DNA of 64,000 nt, taken from contig CAKJVC010000092.1 in the NCBI GenBank assembly GCA_918026815.1, positions 124,001 to 188,000 on the forward strand. The letters run 5' to 3'. Origin of the DNA: Chalara sp. BL73. Taxonomy: Eukaryota; Ascomycota; Leotiomycetes; Helotiales. Positions 49,357-61,310 of the stretch are shown one piece after another; the first letter of the stretch is position 1, and each line of letters opens with the position of its first letter. The translations under genes and the position numbers were made by a program. The notes below the pieces were generated by a model, which searched no databases, was not told the origin of the DNA, and saw nothing but the letters and a program-made list of their open reading frames with translations.

Positions 49357-50579
49357 TCGCCTCAGCCCTCTACCTACAAGCTCTATCTGAGCGAATTTTC
49401 GCGTGTATATTATGACTTTTGGTGGTTTTGTGAGTGCATTTCTCGGCCAAGAGATGATGACAACAGGATTTGTACGGGATAAAGGCGTATATGGATGAAA
49501 GTGAAAGTGACTTGGGTTTATCTCGAGCTCAATACAAGGATTAGGAATAGCAAGAAAATTGAAACTGTGTTTGGGCACAACGAACAACAGCGCTACCTAC
49601 CGAGTATGGTGAGCTGTACATCTGTAAATTGCTCCTCGTTGTATTTATTACCTGGGCCGGGAGAAGGGGGGCCCCAGCCTGACTGGTTGACTTGCTGGCT
49701 CCGGTCAGGCTACCTAGGGACAGTAGGCCGTGGTATTATTTTCTGGCTTTTAAGAGTTTAGGCTCTTTAGAAGCTCCCACATGAGTTATTTCATCCTGAG
49801 CCAGCAATAAATAACCTCTTGAGATGGCAAAGATAAGGAAAGGGGTAAGGGTAGGTGAGGTGCTGTACAGCATACAGCATAGTACAGTCCAGTAGTATAC
49901 TTAGGTATCAAAGGGGCTAACTTTGCTTGGCCAATTTGGTGTTTCTCCAGCATCTCCGTCAGAGAGCCCCCTGCAGCCCCCACCCCTTATCAGTTCCCAC
50001 ACTCGGACTCAGGAGAGCCGCCACAGACCCTCTTATCCATCCTTACTCTATGCTTTCCTGTATCCGTCGTCCTGTATCCTTATCTCTCACCACACCACAG
50101 CATCGAAACGTCAACTGCCTATCCGTCTCTACTGTGCCTCCACCACCGAGGAAATGCATCTACACATCCTGATTTGCTACTTCTCCGGGCCAGCCCCCAA
50201 AATTAAGTTAAGTGGCGATGGACATAATAAAAGGCTATCGATTGGTACACATACTTTCGCCCACCATGCTTCTTTTTTTTTCCGAGGATCTGGGGAGATG
50301 CTCATCAAACATGTAAGTACAATATGTTGATGCTGCTGATAACATTTCCCCCTCCGCGAAACCCCCCCCAAAAAAACCATGAACTAAAATAAATAAATAA
50401 AAAAAGGTCGAATACCACACGCCCCCCTCCCCCCCCTCCCCAAATGATTTGGTCCCTTTCCCCATTCTCTTTCACTTCTTCTGCTTCCCTTCTATGCTCG
50501 CCCCTCTTGGTGTATTCATTCAAGGGTAGTAGTAGCTAAGTAATCGTTGCTGTCCTTGAGACACTTGATCTACGCGGCC
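49357..50579 (+). promoter_or_regulatory. Nitrite reductase promoter with GATA-type sites
   Basis: The 1.2-kb region contains several HGATAR sites expected for the nitrogen regulator AreA: 49986-49993 (CTTATCAG, minus), 50079-50086 (CTTATCTC, minus), 50235-50240 (CTATCG, minus) and 50337-50342 (TGATAA, plus). A near match to the NirA site CTCCGHGG is at 50352-50359 (CTCCGCGA, one mismatch). A C-rich tract follows at 50421-50441. No gene lies in it. Binding is inferred from consensus matches only. Confidence 0.55.
50421..50441. repeat. Poly-C/pyrimidine tract upstream of niiA
   Basis: The stretch is nearly pure C with two single T interruptions. It lies about 140 bases before the niiA start codon, where the core promoter and 5' leader are expected. 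Pyrimidine tracts near transcription starts are common in filamentous fungi. Confidence 0.7.
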
Positions 50580-53500
50580 ATGTCAAGCAACTGGCAGCCT
50601 GAGGTCTCGGTGGAGGAGATCACGATCAAGCCGACCAACGGTAGCCCCAATGCAGTAGAGGCTTTTGAGAGGGAGAGCCATGGCAGACCAAGGAAGAAGA
50701 TTGTTGTAGTTGGATTGGGAATGGTTGGCATCAGCTTTATGTGACTTCCCCGTATTCCAACGCGGCCAAGCCGCATGCTAATGTGGTCACAGAGAAAAAT
50801 TAATGAAGCTGGATGCAAAACGACGAGAGTACGATATCATAGTCATTGGCGAGGAATCACATCTAGCCTATAATCGAGTGGGCTTAACGAGTTTCTTTCA
50901 GCACCGCAAAGTCGAGAACTTGTATCTCAATCCCAGAGAATGGGTAAGTCTATCCTCATTAGATGCATCAGGAATATTCTTACAAGCTGAACAGTATTCG
51001 GATGTTCCCGCAGGCTCACTAAATTATCACTTGAATACACGAGTGACAGAAATACATACGGAACATAAACTCGTTTCCTGTTCATCAGGAGAAACGGTCA
51101 CATACGACATCCTTGTCATAGCAACAGGTTCTGATGCACTCCTTCCACGACATACGCCTGGCCATGATGCCAAGGGAGTCTTCGTGTACCGCACGATTGA
51201 AGATCTAGAAAACCTCATCAGCTTCGCTGCAAGCCGGAAGGGTACTCATGGTGCGGTTGTGGGCGGTGGGCTGCTTGGTCTAGAGGCTGCGAAAGCTATG
51301 ATGGATCTTGAGGCTTACGAGAAAGTCCATTTGATCGAACGCAATCGCTGGGTGCTTTCTCGACAATTGGACTCTGATGCAGGTGGTTTGGTCGTTGAAC
51401 AGGTCCGCGATCTTGGCTTGGATGTCCTGCTGAGCAGGCGGGTGGGAAATATTGAGGTTACCGATGACAATCATGTCAAAGGTGTAGTTTTTGAAGACGG
51501 AGAGAAGATGGATTGCTCGACGATCTGCTTTGCTATTGGTATTAAAGCACGAGACGAACTTGCACGAAGAGCGGGAATAAAGTGCGCAGATCGTGGAGGC
51601 GGAATTGTCGTTAGCGAGGATCTGTCCACCAGTGTAAAAGATATCTATGCGATTGGAGAATGTGCAAGCTGGGAGAATCAGACTTTCGGACTCATCGCGC
51701 CTGGTATTGAGATGGCAGATGTTCTCTCATTCAACCTTACCCAGGCAAAGGTCCACTCATATCGAAGGTTCAAAAGACCGGACCTAAGCACCAAATTAAA
51801 GCTACTAGGAGTAGAAGTAGCCAGCTTTGGGGATTTCTTCTGTGACAGAGATGGACCAAAACACCTCCCGGCACGAACCGGAAGGAAGAAGGAACTAAGC
51901 CAGGACAATCTGTCCAAACTTACGGATGGGCCACCACCTTCACCAGTCAAGGCACTAACATATAAGGATCCTTTTCAAAACGTCTACAAGAAGTACTTAT
52001 TCACCATTGATGGCAAATACCTTCTCGGCGGCATGATGATTGGAGATACTAGAGACTACGTCAAGCTTGTCCCCATGGTAAAGAACCAGAAGATGCTCGA
52101 TGTACCGCCTAGTCAATTTATCCTAGGAGTCAGCAAAGAAGGGGACGAGGGTGGAGATGATCTAGACGACGACACACAAATCTGCTCCTGTCATAACGTT
52201 ACTAAAGGGGATGTGGTAAACAGCATCAAAGATGGGGGTTGCAAAAGCATAGGCGATGTCAAAAGCTGTACGAAAGCAGGAACCGGCTGTGGAGGATGTA
52301 TGCCTCTCGTGACCAGTATATTTAACACCCAGATGAAGGCCATGGGAAACGAGATCAAGAACCACATCTGTCCTCATTTCAACTATTCCCGAGCTGATCT
52401 CTACAATATCATTTCAGTCAAGCAGCTCAAGAGCCTACAAGAAGTTATGAAGGAGGCAGGTAACGATCCTGAAAGCCAAGGTTGTGAAGCTTGCAAACCC
52501 AGTATTGGGTCTATTTTCTCGTCTCTGTATAACCAGCATGTCATGGAAAAACCTGTTCATGGGCTCCAGGAAACAAACGATCGCTACTTGGGCAATATTC
52601 AGCGAAACGGTACTTTTTCCATTGTCCCTCGTGTAAGCGCCGGAGAGATCACACCTGAGAAGCTGATCGTTCTTGGTAATGTTGCGAAGAAGTGGAAGCT
52701 GTACACAAAAATCACAGGTGGACAAAGGATAGACCTCTTTGGTGCGAAGAAGGAAGATCTGCCAGCAATCTGGAAGGAACTTATTGAGGGTGGTATGGAG
52801 AGTGGGCATGCATACGCCAAGTCATTGCGTACAGTGAAGAGCTGCGTAGGTTCAACATGGTGTCGTTATGGCATCGGCGACAGTGTAGGCATGGCCGTCA
52901 GAATAGAGGAAAGATACAAGAGCATCCGAAGTCCTCATAAAATGAAGGGAGGTGTCAGCGGCTGTGTTCGGGAATGTGCTGAAGCTCAGAATAAAGAGTA
53001 TGCCTACCACTTCTTGCTGTAGCCCTCGAGACTAACGGAACTCTAGTTTCGGGCTCATCGCCACAGAAAAAGGATTCAACATTTTCGTAGCCGGCAATGG
53101 CGGTGCATCTCCAAAGCACAGCGAACTCCTCGCGAAAGACGTGCCACCTGACGATGTCATTCCCGTGCTCGACCGCTACCTCATGTTCTACATCCGCACT
53201 GCCGACAAACTACAGCGCACCGCACGATGGCTCGAGAATCTTCCAGGGGGCATTAAATACCTCCAAGAAGTCATTCTCGAAGACAAGCTTGGGATCTGTG
53301 CCTCGCTCGAAGCGCAGATGGAAGAGCTAGTCGGCACATTCTTCGATGAATGGGCCGAGGCTGTTAAATCTGGTGAACTGCGCAAGAAATTCGCGCAATT
53401 TGATAACACAAACGAGACGGTGCAAAATATGGAATTAGAAGAAGACAGGGGGCAGCTGCGGCCTGTCTATTGGGCGAAGGAGAGCGCGAAGGAAGATTTT

Positions 53501-54061
53501 AAGAATACAAAGTGGACGTCGTTATCCTGGCAGCCGATCATAGAAGCAAGCCATTTCCGGGGCGCAGACGACGCACCAAACGGCATCAGCGCGACTGTGA
53601 AGAGAGGCGACACACAGCTCGCTATCTTTAGGGTCCGCGGGAAGTGGCTGGCGAGTCAGCAGATGTGTCCTCATAAGCGTGCATTTGTGCTTTCTGATGG
53701 TCTTATCGGTGATTCGAAGGACAAGCTGTGGGTATCGTGTCCGTATCATAAGCGGAATTTTGAGTTGACTGGGGAGCAAGCGGGCCGGTGCCAGAATGAT
53801 GAGGAGGTCAGCATCGCGACGTTCCCAGTAGAAGAAAGGGAGGATGGAATGGTATATCTGAAGTTGCCACCTGTGCATGAATTGGATGGCGTGCTAGGGA
53901 CGAAGAAGTGGATGGTGAAGAAAGGCGAAAGCGGAGAGGAACCATTCAAGAAGTTGGATAAGAGGATAGGTGCAAATGGTGTAGGAATGAAGGGACGAAA
54001 ACCAAACGCCGCTAAAAGGGAGATCGTTGCTGGAGGACCAGGAACTAATATAGACTGGTAG
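50580..54061 (+). CDS. niiA: Assimilatory nitrite reductase (NAD(P)H), three exons
   Basis: Exons 50580-50740, 50793-52997 and 53047-54061 join to 1,126 residues, the usual fungal size. The true start is the ATG at 50580; an in-frame TTG upstream is not used. The enzyme reduces nitrite to ammonium with six electrons from NAD(P)H in the cytosol. In order: an FAD/NAD(P)H domain (VVVGLGMVG near 40, [16 protein letters not shown] near 205), a BFD-like [2Fe-2S] domain (CSCHNVTK... GTGCGGC, about 515-560), and the siroheme/4Fe-4S domain with paired cysteines CVGSTWC (about 737) and CVREC (about 778). A C-terminal Rieske-like domain has CPHKRAF (about 994) and CPYHKRNF (about 1019). The second intron sits just after the last siroheme cysteine. 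No nitrate reductase or nitrate transporter gene is beside it, so the usual fungal nitrate cluster is split here, at least within this window. Confidence 0.97.
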
Positions 54062-54542
54062 TCGATATCTTTACAAAATCGTCAAAGAAAAGCTATCAAA
54101 TGTTAAATAATACCTTTATGCTAGAACCATCCCCAGGCCAGCAAGACTCAAACGACGACCCCCCTTCCGAGGGGGGAAAGTCATAGAGAGGCTAAGGGTT
54201 GACAGCCTCAGGTGCTGTTCGGAAATCAGATGTTCTCGCCAAGTAGCCAGCCTTATTCAGACACTATCACTGGATTTTTGAAGTGGCACTAAGACTCGTA
54301 TTTTCACCAATACACTGCGGATGCTATTTGATGGTTGTTTGAGTCCGTTGGGAGTTTGTCTTGCTTAAAGACTCTTGTGTATCTGCCTTCGAGGAGCACG
54401 ATTTTGATTGGCTGATGTTTTTGCCCATCAGCGCCAAGCGAGAGGGAAACAAGGGATGATGTTTCGAGGATTGGGTTAGGCAAAAAGGCGGCACATTCAT
54501 CTACACATATGAAAAATCTATGTACACTTAAAACACGTTTCT
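54062..54542. other. Convergent 3' spacer of niiA and beta-galactosidase
   Basis: The two genes converge here and no other feature is seen. A short inverted repeat (CCCCCCTTCCGAGGGGGG-like, about 54161-54177) could mark a 3' end on either strand. Confidence 0.45.
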
Positions 54543-57500
54543 CTAGAGCCCAATAGGCGTCAACAAAAATCCAAACTCCACATCCCTCGTCCTGACCTCA
54601 AACTCTTCAGCAACACCTGGCCCACAAGCCGCGCTTCCCACCCCCGCAACCTCAGCGTTAAGCTTCAACAGCGTCGCGTCCTCTTCCACAAGATCGCATG
54701 GATGCTTCGCCTTCTCCAAGGTCTTTGCTGTATGTCTACCTGCACCCCACTGGAATGTTGTCACTCCCTCCCCCCTATCGACTGTGGCGATACCTCCGGT
54801 GATCTTCAGACCAGCTCCTGCAGCTTGCGTGATGTTCAGCCATCGCGTATCCATCCTATTTCCATTCTCCTGCGGGATTTCATAGCTCGTCTGCAGCTGG
54901 GGCACTGTTTTGCTCCAAATCCCAATTTTTTGGCTGCGTCGCTTGTCTGGGTATGATTCTCCTGGGCCAGGTCCGAACCATGACGTTTCGTCAAGGGATC
55001 TGGGAAGCTTGATATCGAGTCCGATTCTCGGGACCGTTGTAGGGTAGGAGCCGACGGGCTGGAGTTTGACATTGATGGAGATGGTACCCTTGATGCTGAT
55101 GGTATAGGTTGTTTCTGTATTGAAGCCCCATGCTAAGATCGGCGGTGAGAGGTACGTTTGTGTTTGGATTTTCACGGTACCAGTCTCATTATCTTGAGCA
55201 ACATCCAGGGAACGGAGCTGACTGGTAATTTCATCGACACCAAAGCGACGCCAATATGGAAGAGAGATTGGTACATCGTTGTCTGTTGGTGCACGCCAGA
55301 CCGATGGTATCAAGGCGGCTTTATTCCCTGCGTTTGAACCAAGGAGCAAAACACCAGCGGAGAACCAGCTTGTCAAGAAACCGCGAGCGCGGTCAAAATT
55401 TAGCTCCCAACTAGAACCCGATAGCGATAAAGTGGAGTTGCTGTTGTGGATCTTTAATTTATGGCTGGAGCCGAGAGATGGCTGCGGCTGTAAAGATGAA
55501 ATGGCTGAAGGTGTAGGGAGTTTATGTTGCCACCACGCGATCTCATGGCCGGCTTCTGACCAGCTCGTGGATGACCTGAGACGAAAAGAGATTGTTATGA
55601 AAGTTTCGTGCGTGCTGGTATGTGAAAATATACCCTTTGGGAGTACCAGCTCAGCTCTCTGTCTTGCATCCACCTGTGGTAAGGAAAGCTCTCCAGAATC
55701 AAGCAAAACGACACTTCTCAATTATGAGTATGATATTTGTAAAGAGTTCCATTGGCGTCACATACCTGTCTCCAATATTTTCGATTTTGTAGCTGGCAGT
55801 CAGATGCTTCAGGTCGACAAAGTCATACTCATTATCTACAAATATTGTTGTTCCCTGTAGTGTTAGTCTAACTGGCTCAGTAATTTTCTTGAACTCTGTT
55901 AGTCCAGGTGTGGGTGTATGATTGCTGAAGCACAATCCATCCATAACAAATGTCCCATCGTTAGGAAAATCATCAAAATCGCCTCCATACCCGTAGAACT
56001 CGTTGTCTCCCTCTCTCTTCAGTAATCCATGGTTGGCCCACTCCCAAATAAAACCACCCTGTAGTCTATCGTATTTTCTAAATGCATTCTGGTATTCTTC
56101 TAGACCTCCTGGGCCATTGCCCATTGCATGGGCATACTCACACAAGACTATCGGCTTATCATATTTCCCTTCTCCATTTAAGCCAACCGTTTCGGCAAAC
56201 TGAACTAGCTTCTCAACGGGAGGATACATGTAAGAGAACATGTCCGTCGATATTGCGTTCTCATCTCCTTCGTAATGCACAAGCCTTCCTGGGTCGAAAG
56301 CCTTTGCGTATTCGTACATGGCTTTGTGGTTTTGTCCATAGAATGCTTCGTTACCAAGCGACCATATAATGATGGAAGCGTGATTCTTATCGCGCTGGAC
56401 CAGTTGTATCATGCGGTCCAAGTACGCCCCTCTCCATGTCTCATTATCGGACGTAAATTTCGCTGATTGTGGAAAAGCCAACAATTTGCGTTCTCCATAA
56501 TCCATTTCCTCTGGAATATCTAACGGTCGCGCAACGGCGTCATAAAATCCATGGCATTCAAGGTCGGCTTCATCCATAACCCAAAGCCCCAGTTCGTCAC
56601 AAAGATCATAGAGTTTCGGATGTGAAGGATAATGTGCACATCGCAGTGCGTTGATGTTGTGGGCCTTCATGAGTAAAAGGTCTTTCTTGATATATGAAAG
56701 AGGCACCGCACGGCCAAAATGTGGGTGATGTTCATGGCGATTGACTCCGCGCAGAAGCAGGGGCTTTCCATTGACCACGAGGAGCCCCCCCTTGAGTTCA
56801 ACAGAGCGAAAGCCAACCCTTTGATGGATTGTTTGGGCTGGCTTGGAAGTTGTTGACGAATAGAAGCTTAGTTCGAGCTGGTACAAATATGGCGTTTCGG
56901 CCGTCCATTTTCTGGGAGATGTTACTGCGAGCTCTGCTTTTAGCTGCGTATCTTGTGCTTGAGCCGAAACTTTTGTAGATGCAACAATATCATTGTTTTT
57001 GGATAGATCACGAAGAATTAGAGATAATTCTCCCCCTCCTGGTTTATGAACATCTAGAGTTACCGAAAGTTTTGCATCTTCATACTTGTCATCTAGGAGA
57101 GTTTGTACAAAAAAGTCGTCGATTCTTCCAGTAGCCGGGAATGCTATACTGAGAGTCAGTCAAGGGCCAAAAATGTTCTCTACCAAAAGGAATGGATATG
57201 GATTTGAAGCAATGGTATACGTACCAAGCAAATGGACATCCCTAAATATACCTGAAATCAAAGTTTAGCTGTCTAATCCTTACGGAGCGGAACCTTCCTT
57301 ACCAGATAGCCACCATTGATCTTGGTCTTCAATGTAAGACCCATCACACCATTGGTAGACTTTTACCACAACTTCATTCAGAACTTCCCACGTGACATTT
57401 TTGGTGACATCAAACTCCGCAGGGTTTCTGCTCCCTTGAGAGTAGCCGACAAATGTGCCATTCACCCAGACATGAAAAGCACTATCGACACCATCGAATC

Positions 57501-57933
57501 TCAACCTGAGTTGAGATTCTTGGTCCCAGTTTTGAGGAATATGGAAATTTCGTCGATACGTGCCTGTTGGGTTTTCCGTCGGCACATACGGAGGGCAGAC
57601 AGGAAAGGGATAGATGACATTAGTATAATGTGGCCGCCCGTGGCCTTGTAGTTGCCAGTGTCCTGGCACCACAATATCGGTCCAAGAGAAATCACTAATA
57701 TCAGAATCCTCTGGAGTGCTGTTGCCGTTTGTCTTCCCAGATTCGTTTTGATATGGGGCTTCCAACGGGCTCGAGGCATAATTGAACTTCCATAACCCGT
57801 TCAGCAACAAAGATGTTTCTGGGAGGAAATATGATCTTGAGGGAAGACGGTTTTTCTGAAAGACATTTTGATCACAGTAATCTGTCACTTGTGATGCTCC
57901 CAGTGTTACCCGGGAACCAGCTTGGGTGGTCAT
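54543..57933 (-). CDS. GH2 beta-galactosidase (LAC4/LacZ type), four exons
   Basis: Exons 57933-57303, 57251-57225 (27 nt), 57143-55766 and 55713-54543 join to 1,068 residues, close to Kluyveromyces LAC4. It hydrolyses lactose to glucose and galactose. There is no signal peptide, so it acts inside the cell and needs a permease. Domain order is the GH2 one: sugar-binding jelly roll (RLRFDGVDSAFHVWVNGTFV, YSQGSRNPAEFD), Ig-like domain, TIM barrel (GVNRHEHHPHFGR, ALRCAHYPSHP), then the small beta-gal domains and domain 5. The acid/base Glu lies in IIWSLGNEAFYG (about 491) and the nucleophile Glu in VLCEYAHAMGNGPGG (about 560); both are present. Secreted fungal lactases are usually GH35; a GH2 enzyme paired head-to-head with a permease is the yeast LAC4-LAC12 arrangement. 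Divergent transcription with the permease suggests shared lactose/galactose control. Confidence 0.96.
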
Positions 57934-58856
57934 ATCTGAGGTTGCGGCTGAATGTTTGGTGTCTTACCACGAATGAGCGAAGATCTGAATCAATCTCCAA
58001 TATTCTAAAGCAACAACAAAAAGTTCAGAGGCATTGAGGTTATTTCGAGAGATTTATTCAGTTTATAGCCATTGGTTATTCAAATATGCCGCCAAGGCCA
58101 TTGACTTTCGGCAGACACCCACGACTTGGAGAGTCACGATTTCAATCCACTTTCCTTTGTCGTTCCAGGATTACCCAAATGTTAAGCCTCACCGCTGGTG
58201 AAGCAAGGCGACGGATTGCATGGAATAGGCTACCTCGGTCCATTGCATGCACAACCACACTCTCAATACAGTCTGGACCCCATCACGACGCCACCAGTAA
58301 GGTTACGGAGGGAGTCTTATGACTGGAGCGTTTCCGTGACGGATAAATTCACTGATACTGACCTTGAATTGTAGTTACCCGACCAGAAAAATGAAGGGAC
58401 AAGAGCCGTTGGATAGTGGGGAAACGCCAGTCATAATGCTCGGTAGCGGATGTCGGAGCCGGTTGAAGTGAAATATCTTGGGGGCCGGGGCTGTCGAGGC
58501 CGGATCGTCACCAGCATCATGACCAGAGGACATATCGACTGGGGACATCGACTGTGCGGAGAAGAGCTCGACTTCCCCAAGTTCTGCCAGTTTCCCCGGA
58601 TTGGAAGAACATGTGGCCAGACACAGACGGCTTATGCGGGGCTCGAACCTCAAATGAGAGCTGCACTCATCAGGGAAACATGCGAGGGGAGATGAGCGAC
58701 AGTAATGATGCTTGTCCCCCCAGCATGCACCGCAGCAGGATAAAAGGGAGAGGTGTTCCGGCTTTTGGGGTTGCATCTGCAGTTTGTCGACTCGACATCT
58801 TGGAGCTTCCTCCTCTTGTCATCCCCCATCTGTTACTGTAGACTCCGCTCATCGTC
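57934..58856. promoter_or_regulatory. Bidirectional promoter of the beta-galactosidase/permease pair
   Basis: The 0.9-kb spacer separates two divergent start codons. It holds one CGG-N11-CCG element (58486-58502), the geometry bound by Gal4/LAC9, and three SYGGRG sites of the carbon-repression regulator CreA: GTGGGG 58416-58421, CCGGGG 58485-58490 and CTGGGG 58539-58544. The CreA site at 58485 overlaps the CGG triplet. Lactose induction with glucose repression is inferred. There is no gene in it; a TTCGAGC-like tRNA arm near 58640 (-) does not fold as a tRNA. Confidence 0.55.
58486..58502. promoter_or_regulatory. CGG-N11-CCG element (Gal4/LAC9 geometry)
   Basis: CGG at 58486-58488 and CCG at 58500-58502 are separated by exactly 11 bases. 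In Kluyveromyces the same geometry upstream of LAC4 and LAC12 binds LAC9. By chance such a site is expected about once in 4 kb, so one in 0.9 kb is only mildly unusual. Confidence 0.4.
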
Positions 58857-60582
58857 ATGGCGACCGTATCGAAAGAGGTCGAGGATGTCCGCCATCAACC
58901 TGTTGATGATGCCGCCGTCGCTCTCCAGCTCGCTCACGATGTGGAGGTGCTCAAACCGTCGCCATGGACATGGAGCATGGTCCGACTCTGTAAGTGCCAT
59001 AATCATATAGATGGATTCCTTGATGTGATTTTGGCTCTGGATCTCGTTAGCTGATACATTGATTTCCAGATCTTGTCCTTGCCTGTGCTTACCTGTGCGG
59101 CTGTTTGAATGGCTACGATGGCTCCTTGATGGGAGGTCTGAACGGCATGAAATCATATCAGGTAGATACTCTTTCGTAGCACAGATTACAATTTTATGCT
59201 AATCTCTGTAGACCTACTTCGGGATGAAAGTCGCTTCATCTAGTACTGGGCTTGTATTTGCGATGTACAACATCGGGTCACTGGCCGCAGTCTTCTTTAC
59301 TGGCCCTGTTAATGATATGTTTGGGCGCAGAGCCGGCATGTTCACCGGAGCCTTTATTGTCATCATAGGCACATGCATCCAAGCCCCTTCCGTTAGCAAG
59401 GGTATGTTCCTAGGTGGCCGGTTCGTCTTAGGGTTTGGCGTCAGTTTCTGCTGTGTGTCTGCTCCGTGCTATGTCTCCGAGTTGGCTCATCCAAGTTGGA
59501 GAGGAACGCTGACCGGCCTGTACAATTGTACTTGGTATATTGGATCCATTATTGCCAGCTGGACCGTATATGGCGCTTCATATATTGATGGAAAGGCTGG
59601 CTGGAGACTTCCTGTATGGATCCAACTCGTCACTTCTGGTTTTGTCTGCATTGGAGTATGGTTTCTACCAGAATCCCCACGTTGGCTCATGGCCCAGGAC
59701 CGAATCGAGGATGCAACCAAAGTTCTCGCTACCTACCATGGAGAAGGGTCAGCCAGTCATCCAATCGTGCAGCTGCAACTTAAGGAAATGACCTCCCAAG
59801 TTGGGACCAATGACTCGGACAAGAGATGGTGGGACTATCGCGAGCTCTACAACACCCACTCCGCTCGTAGGCGACTCATCTGTGTCGTCGGAATGGGTGT
59901 GTTTGGCCAGATCTCCGGTAATAGTCTATCATCTTACTACATGCCAGCCATGCTTGAAAGCGCTGGAATCACGGAAGAGAAGAAAGTCCTTTTGCTCAAC
60001 GGCGTCAATGCTGCGGTATGCTTCCTGGCCGCATGTCTCGGTGCCAGACTTACAGATAAGCTTGGTCGTCGACCACTTATGATCTACTCTCTGTTGTTTT
60101 GCTCATGCTGCTTTGCAATTATTACGGGCACTTCAAAGATGTCCCTTGACGACCCGTCCAAAACCGCCTCAGCCAATACAACTGTTGCATTTATCATCAT
60201 CTTCGGCATTGTGTTTTCATTTGGTTGGACACCCCTTCAGAGCATGTATATTGCGGAGACTCTCCCGACAAGCACTCGGGCCAAAGGGACTGCCATTGGC
60301 AATTTCTCATCATCCGTTGCTTCGACGGTCATCGCATACAGCTCCGGGCCCGCATTCGAGAAGATCAAGTACTACTTCTACCTCGTTTTCGTGTTCTGGG
60401 ATTTGTTCGAGGCTACTGTGATCTATTTCTACTTTCCTGAGACTATGGACCGCACACTTGAGGAACTGGCCGAGGTCTTTGAAGCTCCCAATCCGGTCAA
60501 GAAGAGCTTGGAGAAGAGAAGTGCACATACGGTGATGAATACCTTACAGGTTCATGATGTAGATGAAAAGGCTGTGGTGTAA
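58857..60582 (+). CDS. MFS sugar transporter, lactose-permease like (LAC12/LacpA type)
   Basis: Exons 58857-58989, 59070-59161 and 59212-60582 join to 531 residues. It is a sugar porter with about twelve helices. Signatures visible are DMFGRRAG after helix 2, [20 protein letters not shown] before the central loop, [12 protein letters not shown] and the terminal [15 protein letters not shown]. The first hydrophobic segment ([20 protein letters not shown]) is encoded by the small second exon. The closest functional groups are fungal lactose/galactoside permeases, and the divergent GH2 beta-galactosidase next to it strongly supports lactose as substrate. It would import lactose with protons across the plasma membrane. 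Related fungal porters also take cellobiose, so substrate remains an inference. Confidence 0.92.
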
Positions 60583-61310
60583 TTGCACTGATTAAGTTGA
60601 ACTATGCTTTTGTACTGAAAAGCTGGGAAGACATTCTGTAGAGCATTCATACCTTACAAGCCTACCGTCTTAGCAATACAAGCTCATTCACTACCTTAAC
60701 CTGAAAGTGCCCAACCTGACCCCCTCCCCACCAAGTATACTCAATGTTACAGGGTTCAACTTTCCTAATCTTTCATAATGTCACATGCAAGACTTTGAGA
60801 TTGGATGATGAGAGTTCCAGATTTCGAACACGTGCTAGGTTGGCTTCCCTCGGCATTCCTTTTGCTTACTGTACTTCGTAAGTCGGTGATTTCTCTTCTC
60901 CCCTCTCCTGGAGAAGCGAGGCCATTTCGTATTGCCAGCCCAGGACGAGGGCTACTGAATTCATTGGTGCGGTTACGCTGGGACTCCATATGTTTAATTG
61001 GAAGGTAAGCTATAATGGGCATGGTAAATATGCACATACCATGCACTAACTGACTTTTACCCCAGATATGGCCATCAGCTTCAACATGTTTGTCCATCGG
61101 TCACCATCGTTGTACAGCATTTTTATTTGTTCTAGTTGAACCCCATTTTTATTATACGGCATCTCATTCATTCATCCCCCATCCGAGAAATTGTTGAAAA
61201 CCTTGAAAGGATCACATCACATCACATATCCCGGTTCCGTCCACTACAAAGCCTTCTCGAGCCTGTCCTTGCCCCTGCCTCGGACCGACGCGGACCGACA
61301 TCTAAAAAGG
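60583..61310. other. Intergenic spacer between permease and regulator
   Basis: The spacer holds the permease 3' end and the promoter of the Zn2Cys6 gene. The minus-strand frame at 60765-61097 has no family resemblance. Nothing further was recognised. Confidence 0.45.

Noticed and set aside
58610..58700. Possible tRNA on the minus strand (TTCGAGC loop-like string)
   Set aside because: The flanking bases do not form a T stem, and no anticodon arm or acceptor stem can be drawn.
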